Source: Heloderma charlesbogerti (Eukaryota > Chordata > Lepidosauria > Squamata > Helodermatidae). Taken from it: a stretch of DNA of 64,000 bases. The DNA lies in assembly GCA_026122225.1 (NCBI GenBank), contig JANEZZ010002061.1, forward strand, positions 1 to 64,000, written 5' to 3'. A program made the position numbers and the translations under genes. The notes under the pieces are model-generated. The model saw nothing but the letters and a program-made list of their open reading frames with translations. It did no database searches and was not told the DNA's origin. Positions 23,756 through 36,499 of the stretch are shown in pieces; the stretch's first letter is position 1; every line of letters starts with the position of its first letter.

Positions 23756-24369
23756 TCAAATGGCTGGAGGGATTTCTTTGAAACCATACAAAAGCATGTT
23801 CAGAAAATAGAAAACATGTCCCCAGAGGGGCACATTTTGGAAGACTTTGGTATCTGGGACACAAAGACCCAGAATGGATAATGGCCTTTGCAACTTCAGG
23901 AGAATGCGTTGTGTCTGTGGGGGGCCCTTCGTATTCAAACCCATGGCAGACTAGGACTGTCCGACACAGAGAGATGGGCATGCTTTATGAATGCTAATGG
24001 GGATATCTCTGCGACAGTAGTCCCCTAATACTGGCTTAAAGTTACAGTTGTGACTTGTAATGTAATGATGGCTAGCTGGTGTGTGGGTAAAATGGTCTGG
24101 TGAACCAGATTGGGGAAGGCTTGTCTGGTGTGTCTCAGTGTCTCCCTGAGAATTGTGCAAGGAAGAGTATTATGAAAATAAGACAAATATGTACACCTCA
24201 TTTCCCAATTATTTCATTTTATAAAATCAGGATGAGGAATGCGTGAATGGAATATTTGGAGAACTGGGTTGGTGATGGAGATGGAGAGCAGAATGGTAAG
24301 CGGTGGCCTTAACAGTGACAATTAGCTCCCCGGTCTTCAGTCTCTCTCCTGCAGTGCTGTTGTAGTGCT

Positions 24370-24540
24370 GCAAGATATACTTATATAATGCACCTTTCTT
24401 TCATCATGGAACTCAAGGCAACATACGTGAGCTTCCCAGGAGGTCTCCTTATCTAGGCACTGACCAAACCCAGACCTGCTTCGCTTCAGCAAGGGGATGC
24501 ATCATATGCCTTCAGACCATGCCCTGGAGCTCTGGTTCAG
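24370..24540 (-). mobile_element. 5S rRNA-derived SINE, minus strand
   Basis: Reverse complement of the 5S-type promoter: cttcccaggaggtctcctta and cctgcttcgcttcagcaagg. More decayed than the copy at 16.2 kb. Confidence 0.8.
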
Positions 24541-24943
24541 CATCGTGTCAGAACCAGGTCATCCCAGGGCTTCTTAGGAGGACCCCAAACCACCCCACTT
24601 CTTCTCAATGGGTGTGAAGCCATCCTAGGGTGCTGCACAGAGCCCGGTTATGTCACTCTTCTGAGAGGTCACATTACCCAGACCAGAACTGTTTGTGGAG
24701 CTGGGAGAGGCAGGCACATGGTGGGCAGCTTCCAACACAAACTGAATCCCAAAGCCCACTTAAGCTTTGCAGGAAGAGAAAGCTAGCTAACCAAGTGCCT
24801 TCCTGCCTCTGCAATGCCAACCTGCACTGTCTTCCTAGCTCCTCAAACAGCTCTGGCCTGGGTAAGGCTGGAAGATGGAAGAGGGCGAATGGACCATTGG
24901 CGGAATTGAGCCTGATCGAATTTGAAATTGAGCCATCCTACTT

Positions 24944-25376
24944 AGAATGATAGAATCGTAGAATAGTAGGGTTGGAAGGGGCCTACAAGACCATCGAGTC
25001 CAACCCCCTGCTCAGTGCAGGAATCCAAGTCAGGGCATCCCTGACAGATGGCTGTCCAGCCTCGTCTTGAATGCCTCCAGCGTGGGAGAGCCCAACACCT
25101 CCCTAGGTAATTGGTTCACTGTCGTATTGCTCTGAAAGTCAGGAAGTTTTTCCTGATGTTCAGCCGGAATCTGGCTTCCTGTCACTTGAGCCCATTATTC
25201 TGTGTCCTGCCCTCTGGGATGATCGAGAAGCGATCCTGGCCTTCCTCTCTCTCAGAACCTTTCAAGTACTTGAAGAGCAGTATCATATCTCCCCTCAGTC
25301 TTCTCTTCTCAAGGCTAAATATGCCCAGTCCCGTGATCATCTTCCTTGCCCTCCTCTGAACCCTCTCCAGTTTGTC
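24944..25376 (-). mobile_element. CR1 LINE 3' end with an internal deletion
   Basis: Minus-strand CR1 end starting gaatgatagaatcgtagaat. Compared with the copy at 10 kb it lacks about 35 bp near 25330, between the GLFSLE-coding part and the [14 protein letters not shown] part. Confidence 0.93.
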
Positions 25377-28300
25377 TTCTGGGACTGGAGAGCTTCAGTT
25401 GCCGTGGCCTCTGGGTTGTAGCAGCAGGAGCGCTCTGCTGTATTCTTGGAGGTTATAAGAGTCTGAGTCAGTGTCAGAAACAATCTGGCATGTTTGTGGT
25501 GCAAAAGAGGAAAATGGGTGTTTGGAGGACTGCTGCTTTCCATTCTAGCTTCTTGCCATGGGGGGAAGAAAACAAAGGGAGGGCAGCAGAAGCCAAAAAG
25601 GCCCGTCCGGGCTCATTTCCCAGTTGCATTTGATTTCCACAGTACAAAATGCTTCCTTGCATGAATAATTACAGAGGCAGCAGAACAAAAACAACTTGTT
25701 AACTCAATTTGTGGGAGATTATTTAGGTGTCACAACCAGCTGTTAAGAGGGCGGGATAATAACACCCAACAGACACTGGCAGAATAAAAATAAGGGCAAG
25801 AAATTAACATAACAACCCATTCAGATCAAAATGGCGCACCTAATTCACTTTTGAGAAAGCGGAGATATGCCATTTTGTGTAATTGGAATAGTGCTGAAAT
25901 ATATTGATATTCCAGACTTTTGGCCAATTTGAGCAACCTGATCAGTGTGTTGGATAAGTGGATGTTGAATTTAGCACATAGTAGAGCCATCATGTACATA
26001 CCCATCACTGCATACCCGTGCATACCACTGCGTACTCAGTATGCATCTACCACAGCACTGCAAATGACCTGAAGTCGTTCTGTAATGGTGGATCAGGTCT
26101 GTGGATTTTAGGAGCTTTGAAATCGGCTGTTTAGGCTTCTAGTAATAGTTGAACCAACCCCCCACTTCCGGCAAAGCAGCATAGGAATTTCAGTTCTGGA
26201 TCAATTATTGGAATCAACAGCTTGGTTGTCAACAGCAACAAAATGGCCTTGGTAGATCCCATTAATATATAATTTGGGAACTAATGGTTTGAGGTACTGC
26301 TTCTTTTTTAAGTGACCATGGTCTGGGGAGGGAACCATAGATGGGAGAAATTTCTGTATCCACACCTAATTGGTTAATGAGGGATAAGTAAGTTACCCTA
26401 AGTATTTATCTATGAATCAACACGGCACTGCAAATCAGACGGCAGAGTGACACCTACCTAATTTCTGCTTCAAATAAATGACATTGTGATCTTCAATGAA
26501 CACCAGTTTGTTCTCTTTCTGGTAATCAATATCTTCTGTAAACATCCCAGATATTTTTTATTCCTTTTGGTATTTTAGGTATTTTATTCCTTTTGGTAAG
26601 GTACTCCTTTGACATTCTCTTTGTTCTTTTAAGAATTTTTTTTTTAATGCACTAGCCTTAGGGTCTATCTTTACTGCAGGGATTGTCCTATTCTTTACCC
26701 TTATTTCTACTCTTACATCAAATGGTTTTCCTGGACAAGCTATTTCTGCCTGCCCATTGACATGAAGTGTTCATTCTGGCACACAGAGCAACTGATTGCA
26801 AACCAATGTTAATTGCTATACACATTTGCATGCCTAGGTTAGTCTGTCACTAGTTATGATTGATTCTACAGGTCTAAAGTTACAGGAGAGTCATCTTCAT
26901 TTAGTCAGATCTGGGCTGACAGACTATCCATAGAGATCTCCAGTCCTACTATTTCTGGAGTGATTCCTGGGGGGGATCTCCATGACAACAGCATGAGATG
27001 GGCGTTGGGTATTGCCCGGGTTTTTGTGGAATTGGCTTTGGTCCGTCAGGGACACATGAAGCAAGATAAGCCGAGTGTACTGTACCTTTAAAATCTGGTT
27101 TTCAGGGGCCACACAGTGCTTGAAAGGAACATACTTCTGGATGGGGTGAGGGGAGTAGAACTGAACATCATCAAACCGGCAGGGGTTGCTTAACCAATGA
27201 GAGAGGTTTGTTTCCCACCCCTGTCCAGGCTCCGCTACTATGTTATTATGAATGGAGAGCAACTAATTTTCCCCATGTGTGCAGATTTCCCTGAAGAAGT
27301 CAAAATCCCTGATTCTCCAGTGCAGCATCTGATGGCTCCCCCTCAGAGCTTCCCCCACCTCAATTTCACCCCATTCCAGCACTCTCCCATAGAGTTATTG
27401 CGAACCGAAAGATCCTTACTGACTTTATGTAACAACAGAGAAACTACAGAACATCAAAGAAGCACAACATCTATAGCAGGAGAAGCGAAAGAGCTCTTTA
27501 GGGTGAGTTATTAAAGTTAGCCTTTAACCCTTTCACTGCAGGGGAGTGAGACTTATTTCTTACTTCTGAGTAAACATGCACAGAAGGGGGGGATAGGTTA
27601 AAGATGAAAAGCAGGCTACCTAAGGTGAAGGCGTGCCACTATTGCGGTAATGTGAGGGGTCATTACTGCGCTCCTGGGGATTTTCTCAATGGGAAAAACT
27701 ACTTCCATTGGGGAAACAGGAGGGAATGGGGTGTCCCACCCCCTTGACCACATCACTGCCAGGTCACAGAGGCATGCCCAGGATTTAACGCAGGGGAGGG
27801 GGGATGGCACACTGTGTAAAACCACTAGGGAGCTGCTTTCAGTAAAAATAACGTTGGAGTAAAAGGAATTTCAGAAAATGTGGCTTTTCAAGAGGGAAGC
27901 AGCGGATTGGTGACAATGTCATCTGTTGCGAAGGAATTCAGACTGCTCTAACTTTGCACTAAATCGCTCATGAAAACAGCCCCCTGGACTGTTAAAGTGA
28001 TACTTCTGAGCTGGAGTCAGGCAAAGGTTTTCCTTTCTAAGGGCAACAATTGTTTTATTTCTGGGAATTTAATCTTGAAACTTCTGTGCCCATACAACCG
28101 TCCTACTGCAACAGCTTAGAAGAATATTTTAGACTTGTGGTATTTCACTCCTTCCTTTTATAGACCAAATCATCATGTTCTACTGTGCTGCAATATTTTT
28201 TTAAAGCAATCTACCTGACCTGCTCTGGCATGATTCCACCAGGGTTTCATTATCCCAGATTTGTGTCTCTAGTGTTTTGATCTATGATAGTAAATAGTGT

Positions 28301-28906
28301 ACATAGATGTTCAGAAGTTAAAAGTGAGAGGGACTGAAAAGCCAAAAGTTAAAAGTTGAGGAACTAAATCATAAATATCTCAATATATACACTTTGGGTT
28401 GGTTCCCCCCACACCCCAAGATTCTCAATGAAAGGATAAATAATCCATGCCATGGTGGCAGCTAGCATGCTATGGTGTGATTGGTACCAGCACTAAAGCT
28501 GGGGTGACTAATTACCTTCTGAATCTGGATTAGTAGTCCTCCAAGGGGTGCCAAGATAAAAATAGAAGTAGTTACTTATCAGGGGCCCCTAGATCTGTGA
28601 CAAGAACATTAGAGGCTTGTTCTAACCAGAATATAATGGGGCATTTCACTTAAATTAATGCTCATTTTTCTCCTGGAATGCAGTGCAGTCAGCACAGACC
28701 AAAGGCAGCTAAAGCCTTTTTACAGTTCTCCATTTTTAACTGTTGCCTGCAGGTAAGATCAGCAGAAAGGATCAAGCTGTTAATGTACCAGTAAGGCATT
28801 TATACCAATACTTGCTTTCTGCTGTACTTCTGCTTTGTTTAGATCATTACTTGCAAGGTTGAACCAGTAATGCCTGATACATCTTTGCTTGTGGTTCCTG
28901 TTTCTT

Positions 28907-28910
<4 letters not shown>

Positions 28911-28945
<35 letters not shown>
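28911..28945. repeat. (CT)n microsatellite
   Basis: About 17 CT units in intron 2. Confidence 0.95.
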
Positions 28946-28947
<2 letters not shown>

Positions 28948-29121
28948 GTATGCACACCCCTCAACACCACCACCCCATCCTTTCAGGTTTAGGGACCCTT
29001 ACTGAATCACTCCCCCCTTCCCTTATAACTAATTTGAATGTCAGAAAATAAAAGGCTTGTTTAACAGATCTTCTAGGAGCAGTAGAACAGCATTAGAAGA
29101 GACCAGACCCTTCCTTTTATG

Positions 29122-29376
29122 TATTTATTGTTCTATTTATTATAACATTCATATCCTACCCTTTTTTACCCCTCTTGCAAGGAACCCAAGGCAACTTACA
29201 TAGTCTTCCTCCTCGTGCTCTCCATTTTATCCTCCCAACAACCCTGTGCAATAAATTAGGCTGAGAGTCAGTGACTGGCCCAAAGTCACCCAGTGAGCTT
29301 CATGGCTGAGTGGGGACTAGAACCTGGTCTCCCGAGTCCCGGTCCAGCACTGCAGTCGCTACACTGCACCGGCTCT
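29122..29376 (-). mobile_element. tRNA-derived SINE, minus strand
   Basis: Reverse complement of the family at 8038, with B box (gggactagaacc) and A box region (ctacactgcaccggctc) at the right end and an AT-rich tail at the left. Confidence 0.9.
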
Positions 29377-29557
29377 CTTTTGAGAAAGACACATCCCCTG
29401 CTTGCCAACTAGCCGAGTCTTTCACTCTGCAGCTCGTGGATAGTATCAAGCCCAGCCCAGCCCAAGGACCGCTTCTGTGGTCTTCATTATGAATACTCTT
29501 TGGAGCGACTTCACGTGTTTATGTTGGGAAAATAACATGTTTATGGGTAAACACCAA

Positions 29558-29668
29558 AAGGAGTAGCAGTCTGTGGGGAATGGATTTCGAAGTGGATTCT
29601 CGTCCATGAAAGCTTATGCCGGAATACTTTTGTAAGTCTTTAAGATACCACACGCGTCCTCTTTTACA
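29558..29668 (+). repeat. Amniote interspersed repeat
   Basis: Contains ttcgaagtggattctcgtcc, atgaaagcttatgccggaat and agtctttaagataccaca, the same family as 8815. Confidence 0.65.
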
Positions 29669-29812
29669 GAGCAGAGTCCCCTGTTTGAAGGTCTGCCAGA
29701 GGACTGTCGTCTGTTTTGAAAGGGTCTTTTGAAAGGCTGTCCAGTCCAAATTCAGTTTAAAGATAAAGAACCATCAGAAGGAAGGACTGGGCCTTAAAGT
29801 TATCCATCAACA

Positions 29813-30367
29813 TGTCAGGGTGGAAACTGAGCCGATAGAACCCCAGAGCAGTTCTGATTCTGAGGAGGAACAGCAATCTGTGAGAGAGGAGCCCACTCAT
29901 CCCTCACAGGCACAGCAGCTGGCAGAGATTCCTCCTGCTGGCATTCCTGGGATAGATAGTGACCCTGGCAACGGGAGAGCGCTGGAGGGGGGCTTGCTGG
30001 ACGCTTGACGCTGACACAGGGAGTGACGACAGATGGAGGGCGTGGAAAGGAGGCTTAGCGATCGTTTGGTGCGCAAGCAACGGTTGCGTCCCGAGGACCC
30101 AAGGGAAAGAGGGAGGATCTCTCCCTAGCCCATACGTTCAGGGTCTTCCCGTGATTCTCCTTCAAACAGGGACCAACTGCCTAACCTGGAGCATAGGCTA
30201 CTCTGCTATCTTTCCCCAGTGCTGTTCCTTGCTTAATTGCTGGTGAGTAACATCTGAAAGAGTCATTAAGTTGTAAAAGAATTAAAGCCTTGAAAAGAAT
30301 CCTTTTGTCTGTGTCTTGAGTTGGCTATTGGAGTAGACTGTAAGAGGCAGCTAGGGCGCTCCTGACA
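29813..30367 (+). repeat. 5' LTR of the gypsy element
   Basis: 555 bp, TG...CA ends. It carries ATTAAA at 30281-30286, where the 3' LTR has AATAAA. A TGG triplet at 30371, three bases beyond the LTR, is the likely start of the primer-binding site; I could not assign the tRNA. Confidence 0.95.
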
Positions 30368-30422
30368 GCTTGGTCCCCGTTCCTCTTTTTTTTCTCTGCT
30401 CCTACTGCCTCTGGAGGCTGCC

Positions 30423-31323
30423 ATGGACTCGGTGGTGCAAGCTCTTGCGCAAGAGAACTAGGCTCTTCATGAACAAGTGGCTCAACTGACGACTGCCATA
30501 CAGAATCTGCAAGCTGCGGTTCAACCCCCACCACCTCCGATTCCTCCTTCTGTAAGTGCCCGGTGGCTCTGCCAGATAAGTTTTCTGGTGAGAAAGGACT
30601 TTTTCAGATTTTCCTGGCCCAATCGGAGCTGTACATGCGCCTACGACCTGAGGATTTCCTGACAGAACAGGTTCGTGTGGGCTTCATCATTAATCTACTT
30701 TCAGGCGTGGCAGTTAAATGGGCTTCGGGACATCTTCTCGCTAATGACCCCCTGCTCGGGGACTATCAAGGTTTCATGACAACGATGGCCCATTTTTTCT
30801 CGGGAGATTCGCCGCCTCAGGCAGGGCAAGGACTCAATTTCCAGCTACGGGACAACTTTTTGCTTGCTGATGCAGGATTTTCAGTGGAGTGATCCCGCGC
30901 TGGTGGCTCAGTTTTTGGACGGTTTGAACGACAAGATCTTGGATGAGTTGGCATGTACACCTAGCCCACCTACTTTGGAGGACCTCATCCAGACCTGCCT
31001 CCAGATAGATAGTCGGCTGGAGGGGTGCCAGCAGACCCGGCAGGGCGCCAGGGGCCGAGATTTTCCACCCCATTCCCCCACATTTCCTGACCCCTTCCCT
31101 ACCCCCCACCCCTGCAGTGGGGCCGGAGGACACCCCGATGCAGCTGGGAGCTACCCGAGCCCCACTGCCACCGGAGGAGCTAGAGCAGTGGTGTGTGGAG
31201 CGCCGATGCTTTCGGTGTGGAAAGCTGGAACATTTCGCCAAAACCTGCCGTGCTAGACCCACAGCCCCACAGCCTCCCCCTCCTCTCCTTCCTCTTCCTC
31301 CTCCTCCTCATCCCCAGGCCTGA
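30423..31323 (+). pseudogene. gypsy gag remnant (capsid and zinc knuckle)
   Basis: Begins with ATG at 30423, has a TAG as its 13th codon (30459-30461), then changes reading frame at least three times. The N-terminal part is glutamine-rich with a proline run. The middle has capsid-like WASGHLLANDPLLGDY and ELACTPSPPTLEDLI segments. The end has a CX2CX4HX4C zinc knuckle (CFRCGKLEHFAKTC, 31207-31248). Gag would form the particle and package RNA; this copy cannot make it intact. Confidence 0.85.
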
Positions 31324-31328
31324 CTAGG

Positions 31329-34300
31329 TTGCCCCCCAAGCCTGTTGGGGGTCTCCAGTGTGGGAGTCGGTTCTCCACCAGGTGGGTGCCTTCCGCAACC
31401 CCCCCACCCTCCCATCTCCTATTGCAGGTTCACGTCTGCTCCTCCCAGTGGGGTGGGGTGGAGGCCCTAGCTTTAGCGGACTCTGGGGCTACGACCAGTT
31501 TCATGGATGAAATGTTTGCTCTCTTCCACAAGATTTCTACCCTGCCTCTTCCTGCCCCCTTGACAGTGGAGACCATCAATGGGCGTCCTCTTTCTTCGGG
31601 CGCGGTGACCCGGATTACAGCTCCACTCACTCTGCATGCCCAGTCCCACATTGAGCAGATTCAGTTTCACTTGGCCAAGGTTCCCCCATAGCCAATCGTG
31701 CTGGGTGTTTCCTGGCTCTCTAAGCATAATCCTCAGATTTCTTGGGGGCTTCAGCAAGTGGAGTTTGCGTCTCCCTACTGCCGGGAGCATTGCCGCCCGA
31801 CCAAGGCGCCAGTCCCAGCCCAGGCCTTAACCCTTTCCTCCCCCTCCTTGTCTGCTTTTGGCAGTTCTTCAGCTACCGTGATCTTCCCAGAGAAGTATGC
31901 AGCTTTTCGGGATGTTTTCGACAAGAAGGAGGCCGACCAGCTCCCCCCCCCTTTTGACTCTGCCATTAACCTCATTCCTGGGGCGACCATCCCCACTGGC
32001 GGGCTGTGTTCGATGTCGGAGCCAGAACTTCGAGCTCTGCAGGGGGTTTTGGACACAAACCTCAGACGTGGCTTCATTTGCCCCTCCTCCTCCCCTGCCT
32101 GCGCCCCTACCATGTTTGTGTCCAAAAAATCGGGAGAACGCCCGGTGCACGATATCAGAGCATTGAATTCGATCTCGATCCCCAACAAGTACCCCCTCCC
32201 CCTCATACCGGAGATGCTGGAGCGAGCCAAGATTTTCATAAAGTTGGACCTGCGTGGTGCCTACAATCTGATTCGCATCCGGGAGGGGGATGAGTGGAAA
32301 ACCTGTTTCGGCACTCGGTACAGAGCGTATGAATACCTAGTGATGCCGTTTGGGCTCACCTGTGCCCCCCCCCCACGTTTTCGCGTTTTATGAATGCCAT
32401 CTTCCGGGACTACTTGGACACTTTCCTCATTGTGTATCTCGATGATTTACTTATATTTTCTAAGGACCCCCATTCCCATCAGCACCATGTCTCTGCTGTC
32501 CTCCAGCACCTCCGCGAGCACCATCTTTATGCCAAGCTGGAGAAATGTGTGTTTGACCTAACCTCTTTGGACTATCTTGGCTACATTATCTCAGCTGACG
32601 GTATCAGGATGGATCCTGCAAAGGTCCAGGCTGTCCTCTCCTGGCAGGCTCCATCCACCAAGAAGGACTTGCAACATTTTCTGGGGTTTGCAGATTTTTA
32701 CAGAAAGCTCCTGCCCAGCTTTGCTCGGCTGACATCTCCTCTCATGGACCTCCTTAAGGGCAGGAAATCTCCTTTTCATTGGACAGTATCTGCCCAACAG
32801 GCTTTCGAGGAACTTAAGAAGCTTTTTAGTTCTGAGCCGATTCTGTTACATCCTGACCCGAGGAAGCATTTTGTAGTGCAAACTGATGCCTCTGACTTTG
32901 CGGTGGGGCGGGTGCTTTTTCAGCCAGATCGGGCGGGCAGGTGGCGGGTTGCAACCCTGTGCCTACCACTCCAGGAAGCTGAACATGCCTGAGAGGAATT
33001 ATACCATCTGGGAGAAGGAACTGTTGGCCATCAAGTCCGCTTTGGAGACTTGGCGTCATCTTCTGGAGGGGGCACAGCACCCAGTCGAAGTTAGAACCAA
33101 CCATCGCAACCTGGAACATCTTCAGACAGCCCATGCCTTAAACCAGCGGTAGATTAGGTGATGGCTTTTTTTCCCCCGGTTCCACCTTAAGATTTGCCAT
33201 GTGAAGGCCTCCGACAACCTACAAGCAGATGCTGTTCCTCGTAAGCTGGACCTCCAGCCAGGGGGTGTGGGAAATCCCCCCCCTCTGATTCTTCCCCCCC
33301 AGAGCCTGGGGGCAGCTGCAGTGCCTCACTCTTGGGAGGAGCTCCTTCACTCTGCACAGGCTCAGGATGCTTTTGTCCGCACAAAAGTGGAGGAATTGGG
33401 GCTAACCTCTGGGCCCCCCCACTCTACCCCCTTCTCTTTGCGAGGTGGCCTGCTTTACCATTCCGCCCGGGTCTATGTGCCTTCTAGACTACTCCATGAG
33501 AAGGTCCTCTATCAGTGCCACGACTCCCCCACTGCTGGGCACTTCGGTTTTGCCAAGACCCTGCACGGAGTGATGCGGGATTTTTGGTGGTCTCGTGTGT
33601 GTTGGGACGTCAAGACCTATGTCGCCTCCTGCCCAACCTGCCAGCGGGCGAAGGCCCCCTCAGGCAAGCCCACAGGCTTTCTTCACCCCCTGCCTACCCC
33701 CTCAGGACCTTGGAAACTGCTCTCCCTTGACTTCATCACTGACTTGCCTCGCTCACACGGTAAGACCACTATTCTGGTGGTGGTGGATTTGTTTTCTAAG
33801 ATGGCCCATTTCACCCCTGCTCTGGGTTGCCCACAGCCAGGGAGACGGCGGAGCTTTTTTTTGGTGCATGTTTTCCAGCTCCACGGATGGCCTGAGGGTC
33901 TCATTTCAGATAGGGGGGCCCAATTCACTGCCCATTTCTAGAGGGAGCTACTTGGGCTTCTCCATGTGACGCTCCGTCTTTCCTCCGCCCACCATCCACA
34001 GACGGACGGTCAGACCAATGCGACTCTGGAGCAGTATTTGCGCTGTTATGTCAATTACCAACAAGATGACTGGTTTTCCTTGCTGCCTCTCACAGAATTT
34101 GCTTATAACAATGCCTGCCATGCTTCCACCCGCCAAACTCCATTTTTTGCCAATTTTGGTTACCACCCCAAGGCTTTCCCGTCCACCCTAGCTCCCTCTT
34201 CGGTGCCGGCGGCCCATGACTTTTTAGAGGAGTTGCGAGCGGTACACCACCTCTTACGGAACTCCCTCGAGCAAGCCAAGACAGTCTACAAGGCCTCTGC

Positions 34301-34478
34301 GGACCAGCGGCACCAGCCGGGTCCGTCTCTGCAACTGGGGGACTGGTTTTGGTTGCCCACCCAATACCTCCCCTCTCACTCGTCCTCAAAGACGCTCACG
34401 CCTCACCGCACAGGGCCTTTCCAGATTACGGCCCAAATTAACCCTGTTGCTTTTCGCCTGGCTCTCCCCCCTCCATGA
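31329..34478 (+). pseudogene. gypsy pol remnant (protease, RT, RNase H, integrase)
   Basis: Mostly one reading frame with several stops (31689, 33150, 33939) and a frameshift at a cytosine run near 32375. Readable parts are protease DSGATTSF (about 31480), reverse transcriptase with YLDD at 32435-32446, RNase H with a [10 protein letters not shown] motif, an integrase zinc-binding HHCC region (CPTCQRAKA) and the catalytic LDFITDLP and SDRGAQF segments. In the third catalytic block the family's usual GQTER... is replaced by GQTNATLEQYL. About three codons, including the catalytic Glu, therefore appear to be deleted. Confidence 0.9.
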
Positions 34479-34569
34479 AGATCCATCCTGTTTTCATCGG
34501 TCCTTGCTGTCCCCCCTGGTTTCTGGTGACCCTCATCGCTCGATCGGCTCCCCCCTGCCGCCAATGCTG

Positions 34570-34770
34570 GGGGAGGGGGAGGAGGAGGAGGAGTTTGAGG
34601 TCGCGGAGATTCTGGACTCCCGCCTTTCTCGTGGCCGCCTGCAATATCTAGTGGACTGGAAGGGGTACGGGCCAGATGAGCGATCCTGGAAACCTGCGGA
34701 AAATGTGCATGCTCCGTTGCTGCTGAGGCGCTTCCACCTGCTGTACCCCCACAAACCCGGGGCCCCAGGG
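34570..34770 (+). pseudogene. gypsy C-terminal chromodomain
   Basis: In a different frame from integrase. It encodes EEFEVAEILDSRLSRGRLQY, then LVDWKGYGPDERSWKPAENV, then a LLLRRFHLLYP end. The aromatic cage and W-K-G-Y...W pattern are those of a chromodomain, which in chromoviruses can guide integration to marked chromatin. The domain itself is undamaged, although it is now out of frame with pol. Confidence 0.88.
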
Positions 34771-34808
34771 GAGGAGCACGAGGGGGGGCCTCATGGGAGC
34801 AGGGATGA

Positions 34809-35363
34809 TGTCAGGGTGGAAACTGAGCCCATAGAGCCCCAGAGCAGTTCTGATTCTGAGGAGGAACAGCAATCCGTGGGAGAGGAGCTCGCTCATCTCT
34901 CACAGGCACAGCAGCTGGCAGATATTCCTCCTGCCAGCATTCCTGGGATAGGTATTGACCCTGGCAGCGAGAGAATGCTGGAGGGGGGCTTGCTGGACGC
35001 TCGACACCGATGCAGGGAGCGACGACAGATGGAGGGCGCCGAAAGGAGGTGTAGTGCTCCTTTGGCGCGCAAGCAACGGTCGCTTCCCGAGGACCCAAGG
35101 GAAAGAGGGAGGATCTCTCCCTAGCCCATAAGTTCAGGGTCTTCCCGTGATTCTCCTTCAAACAGGGACCAACTGCCTAACCTGGAGCATAGGCTACTCT
35201 GCTGTCTTTCCCCAGTGCTGTTCCTTGCTTAGTCTCTGGTGATTAGCATTTGAAAGAGTAATTAAGTTGTAAAAGTAATAAAGCCTTGAAAAGAATCCTT
35301 TTGTCTGTGTCTTGAGTTGGCTATTGGAGTAGGCTGTAAGAGGCAGCTATGGTGCTCCTGACA
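34809..35363 (+). repeat. 3' LTR of the gypsy element
   Basis: 555 bp, same length and ends as the 5' LTR. AATAAA lies at 35277-35282, followed by a T-rich and GT-rich stretch, which is a possible polyadenylation signal. The purine-rich run at 34795-34808 immediately before it is the candidate polypurine tract. Confidence 0.95.
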
Positions 35364-36499
35364 CAACAGCACCTCGACAGGAGATGAGCAAGGCACAGGT
35401 GTCACCCGGTCACAAGTCTTCCACACTACAGCTTGATGTACTATATTTCTATTTCTAGTATAATAATTCTAAATTTGTATATATTATGTATGCGTATGAA
35501 CACTTTTATGCAAATCAGTGTCCTTTGTTTTGGAGATGCACTTCCTCTTTTTTCATCAGGTGATTCATCAGTGGTCTCACTACACAAGATTCTTGCTGTT
35601 GTTTTTCAATTCTACAAGTTCCGTTTCCATAGCACCTTGTCTCTCCACAAGGATTACTTCATTTATTCTTATCAGTTTAGGCATGCAATTTGTGTAAAAT
35701 AATGGAATTATCTTAATGCCACTTGGAAGTGAAGATTGACACCTCCACACCCTGAGATGCACCACGTCAAATGCTTTTCCAGGAGGCAGAATTCTAGACC
35801 TAATGCCCAGGCAGTGCAAGTAAAGCCGAACTATTTGTGTAGGTTCCTTATATCGTCTTCCATTTCTCCTTGAAATAGCTTTTGAAGTAGGTAGTCATCC
35901 TTCCTTCTCTACAAATAGAGAACTGAGATGGCAGGATGGTGGTTTGCTTGAGGACACTCAGCAAGTTTTTAATTAGCTTGAGTTTTGAATACATCCCTTC
36001 TAGGCCCTGATGTAACCCTTTCTGCCATTGGGCCACAGTTGCTCTTATTTAGAAGCCAGGTGAGACCACAACAGTGTACAGGAGAGAAGACACTTCCTTC
36101 TGTCAGTGCTTCTCTCCTTCCCACACACTTCTTGCCAATGATTTCTAGCTGGTTGTATCCCCTCCCAAGCAACTGTTTTTGATATTGGTCACATGCTGTG
36201 TCTGTTTTAGTTCATTCAAGTCCATCCCAAATTAGCCCTGCTGTGAGTGTCAGTTATTTCTCCTCCATTCCTTCTGGCTCATCTTTCATCTGCATTATGC
36301 AGAGCATCTACCAGAGACATGCAGTCCATGTTTTTACCACACATTCAGACCTGCTCACGGCCTTGTCCTTTAACAAGGCAAATGCTGTCGACTTTCTGAG
36401 AGTTTGGAGAGGCTGTTGGCCTGTAGAGACAATGGGGCATTATTTAGGCCCAAGAATTTGTTCAATGCAGGTCAGACCAGAAAGGTAAGAGTGGAATGA

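Larger units (their letters stand above)
29813..35363 (+). mobile_element. Complete but decayed Ty3/gypsy chromodomain retrotransposon
   Basis: A 5551-bp element with two 555-bp direct LTRs. Both begin TGTCAGG and end CTCCTGACA, and a perfect 5-bp duplication caaca flanks the whole (29808-29812 and 35364-35368). Inside, in order, are gag with a zinc knuckle, protease, reverse transcriptase, RNase H, integrase and a chromodomain. This order and the chromodomain place it in the Ty3/gypsy chromovirus group. The LTRs differ at about 46 sites (about 8%, hand count), so the insertion is old. Stops and frameshifts make it non-autonomous. It lies in sense orientation in a PACS2 intron. Confidence 0.97.

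Noticed and set aside
27197..27514. 105-codon plus-strand open frame in the repeat-poor part of intron 2
   Set aside because: No start context, splice signals or family resemblance; length is not exceptional.
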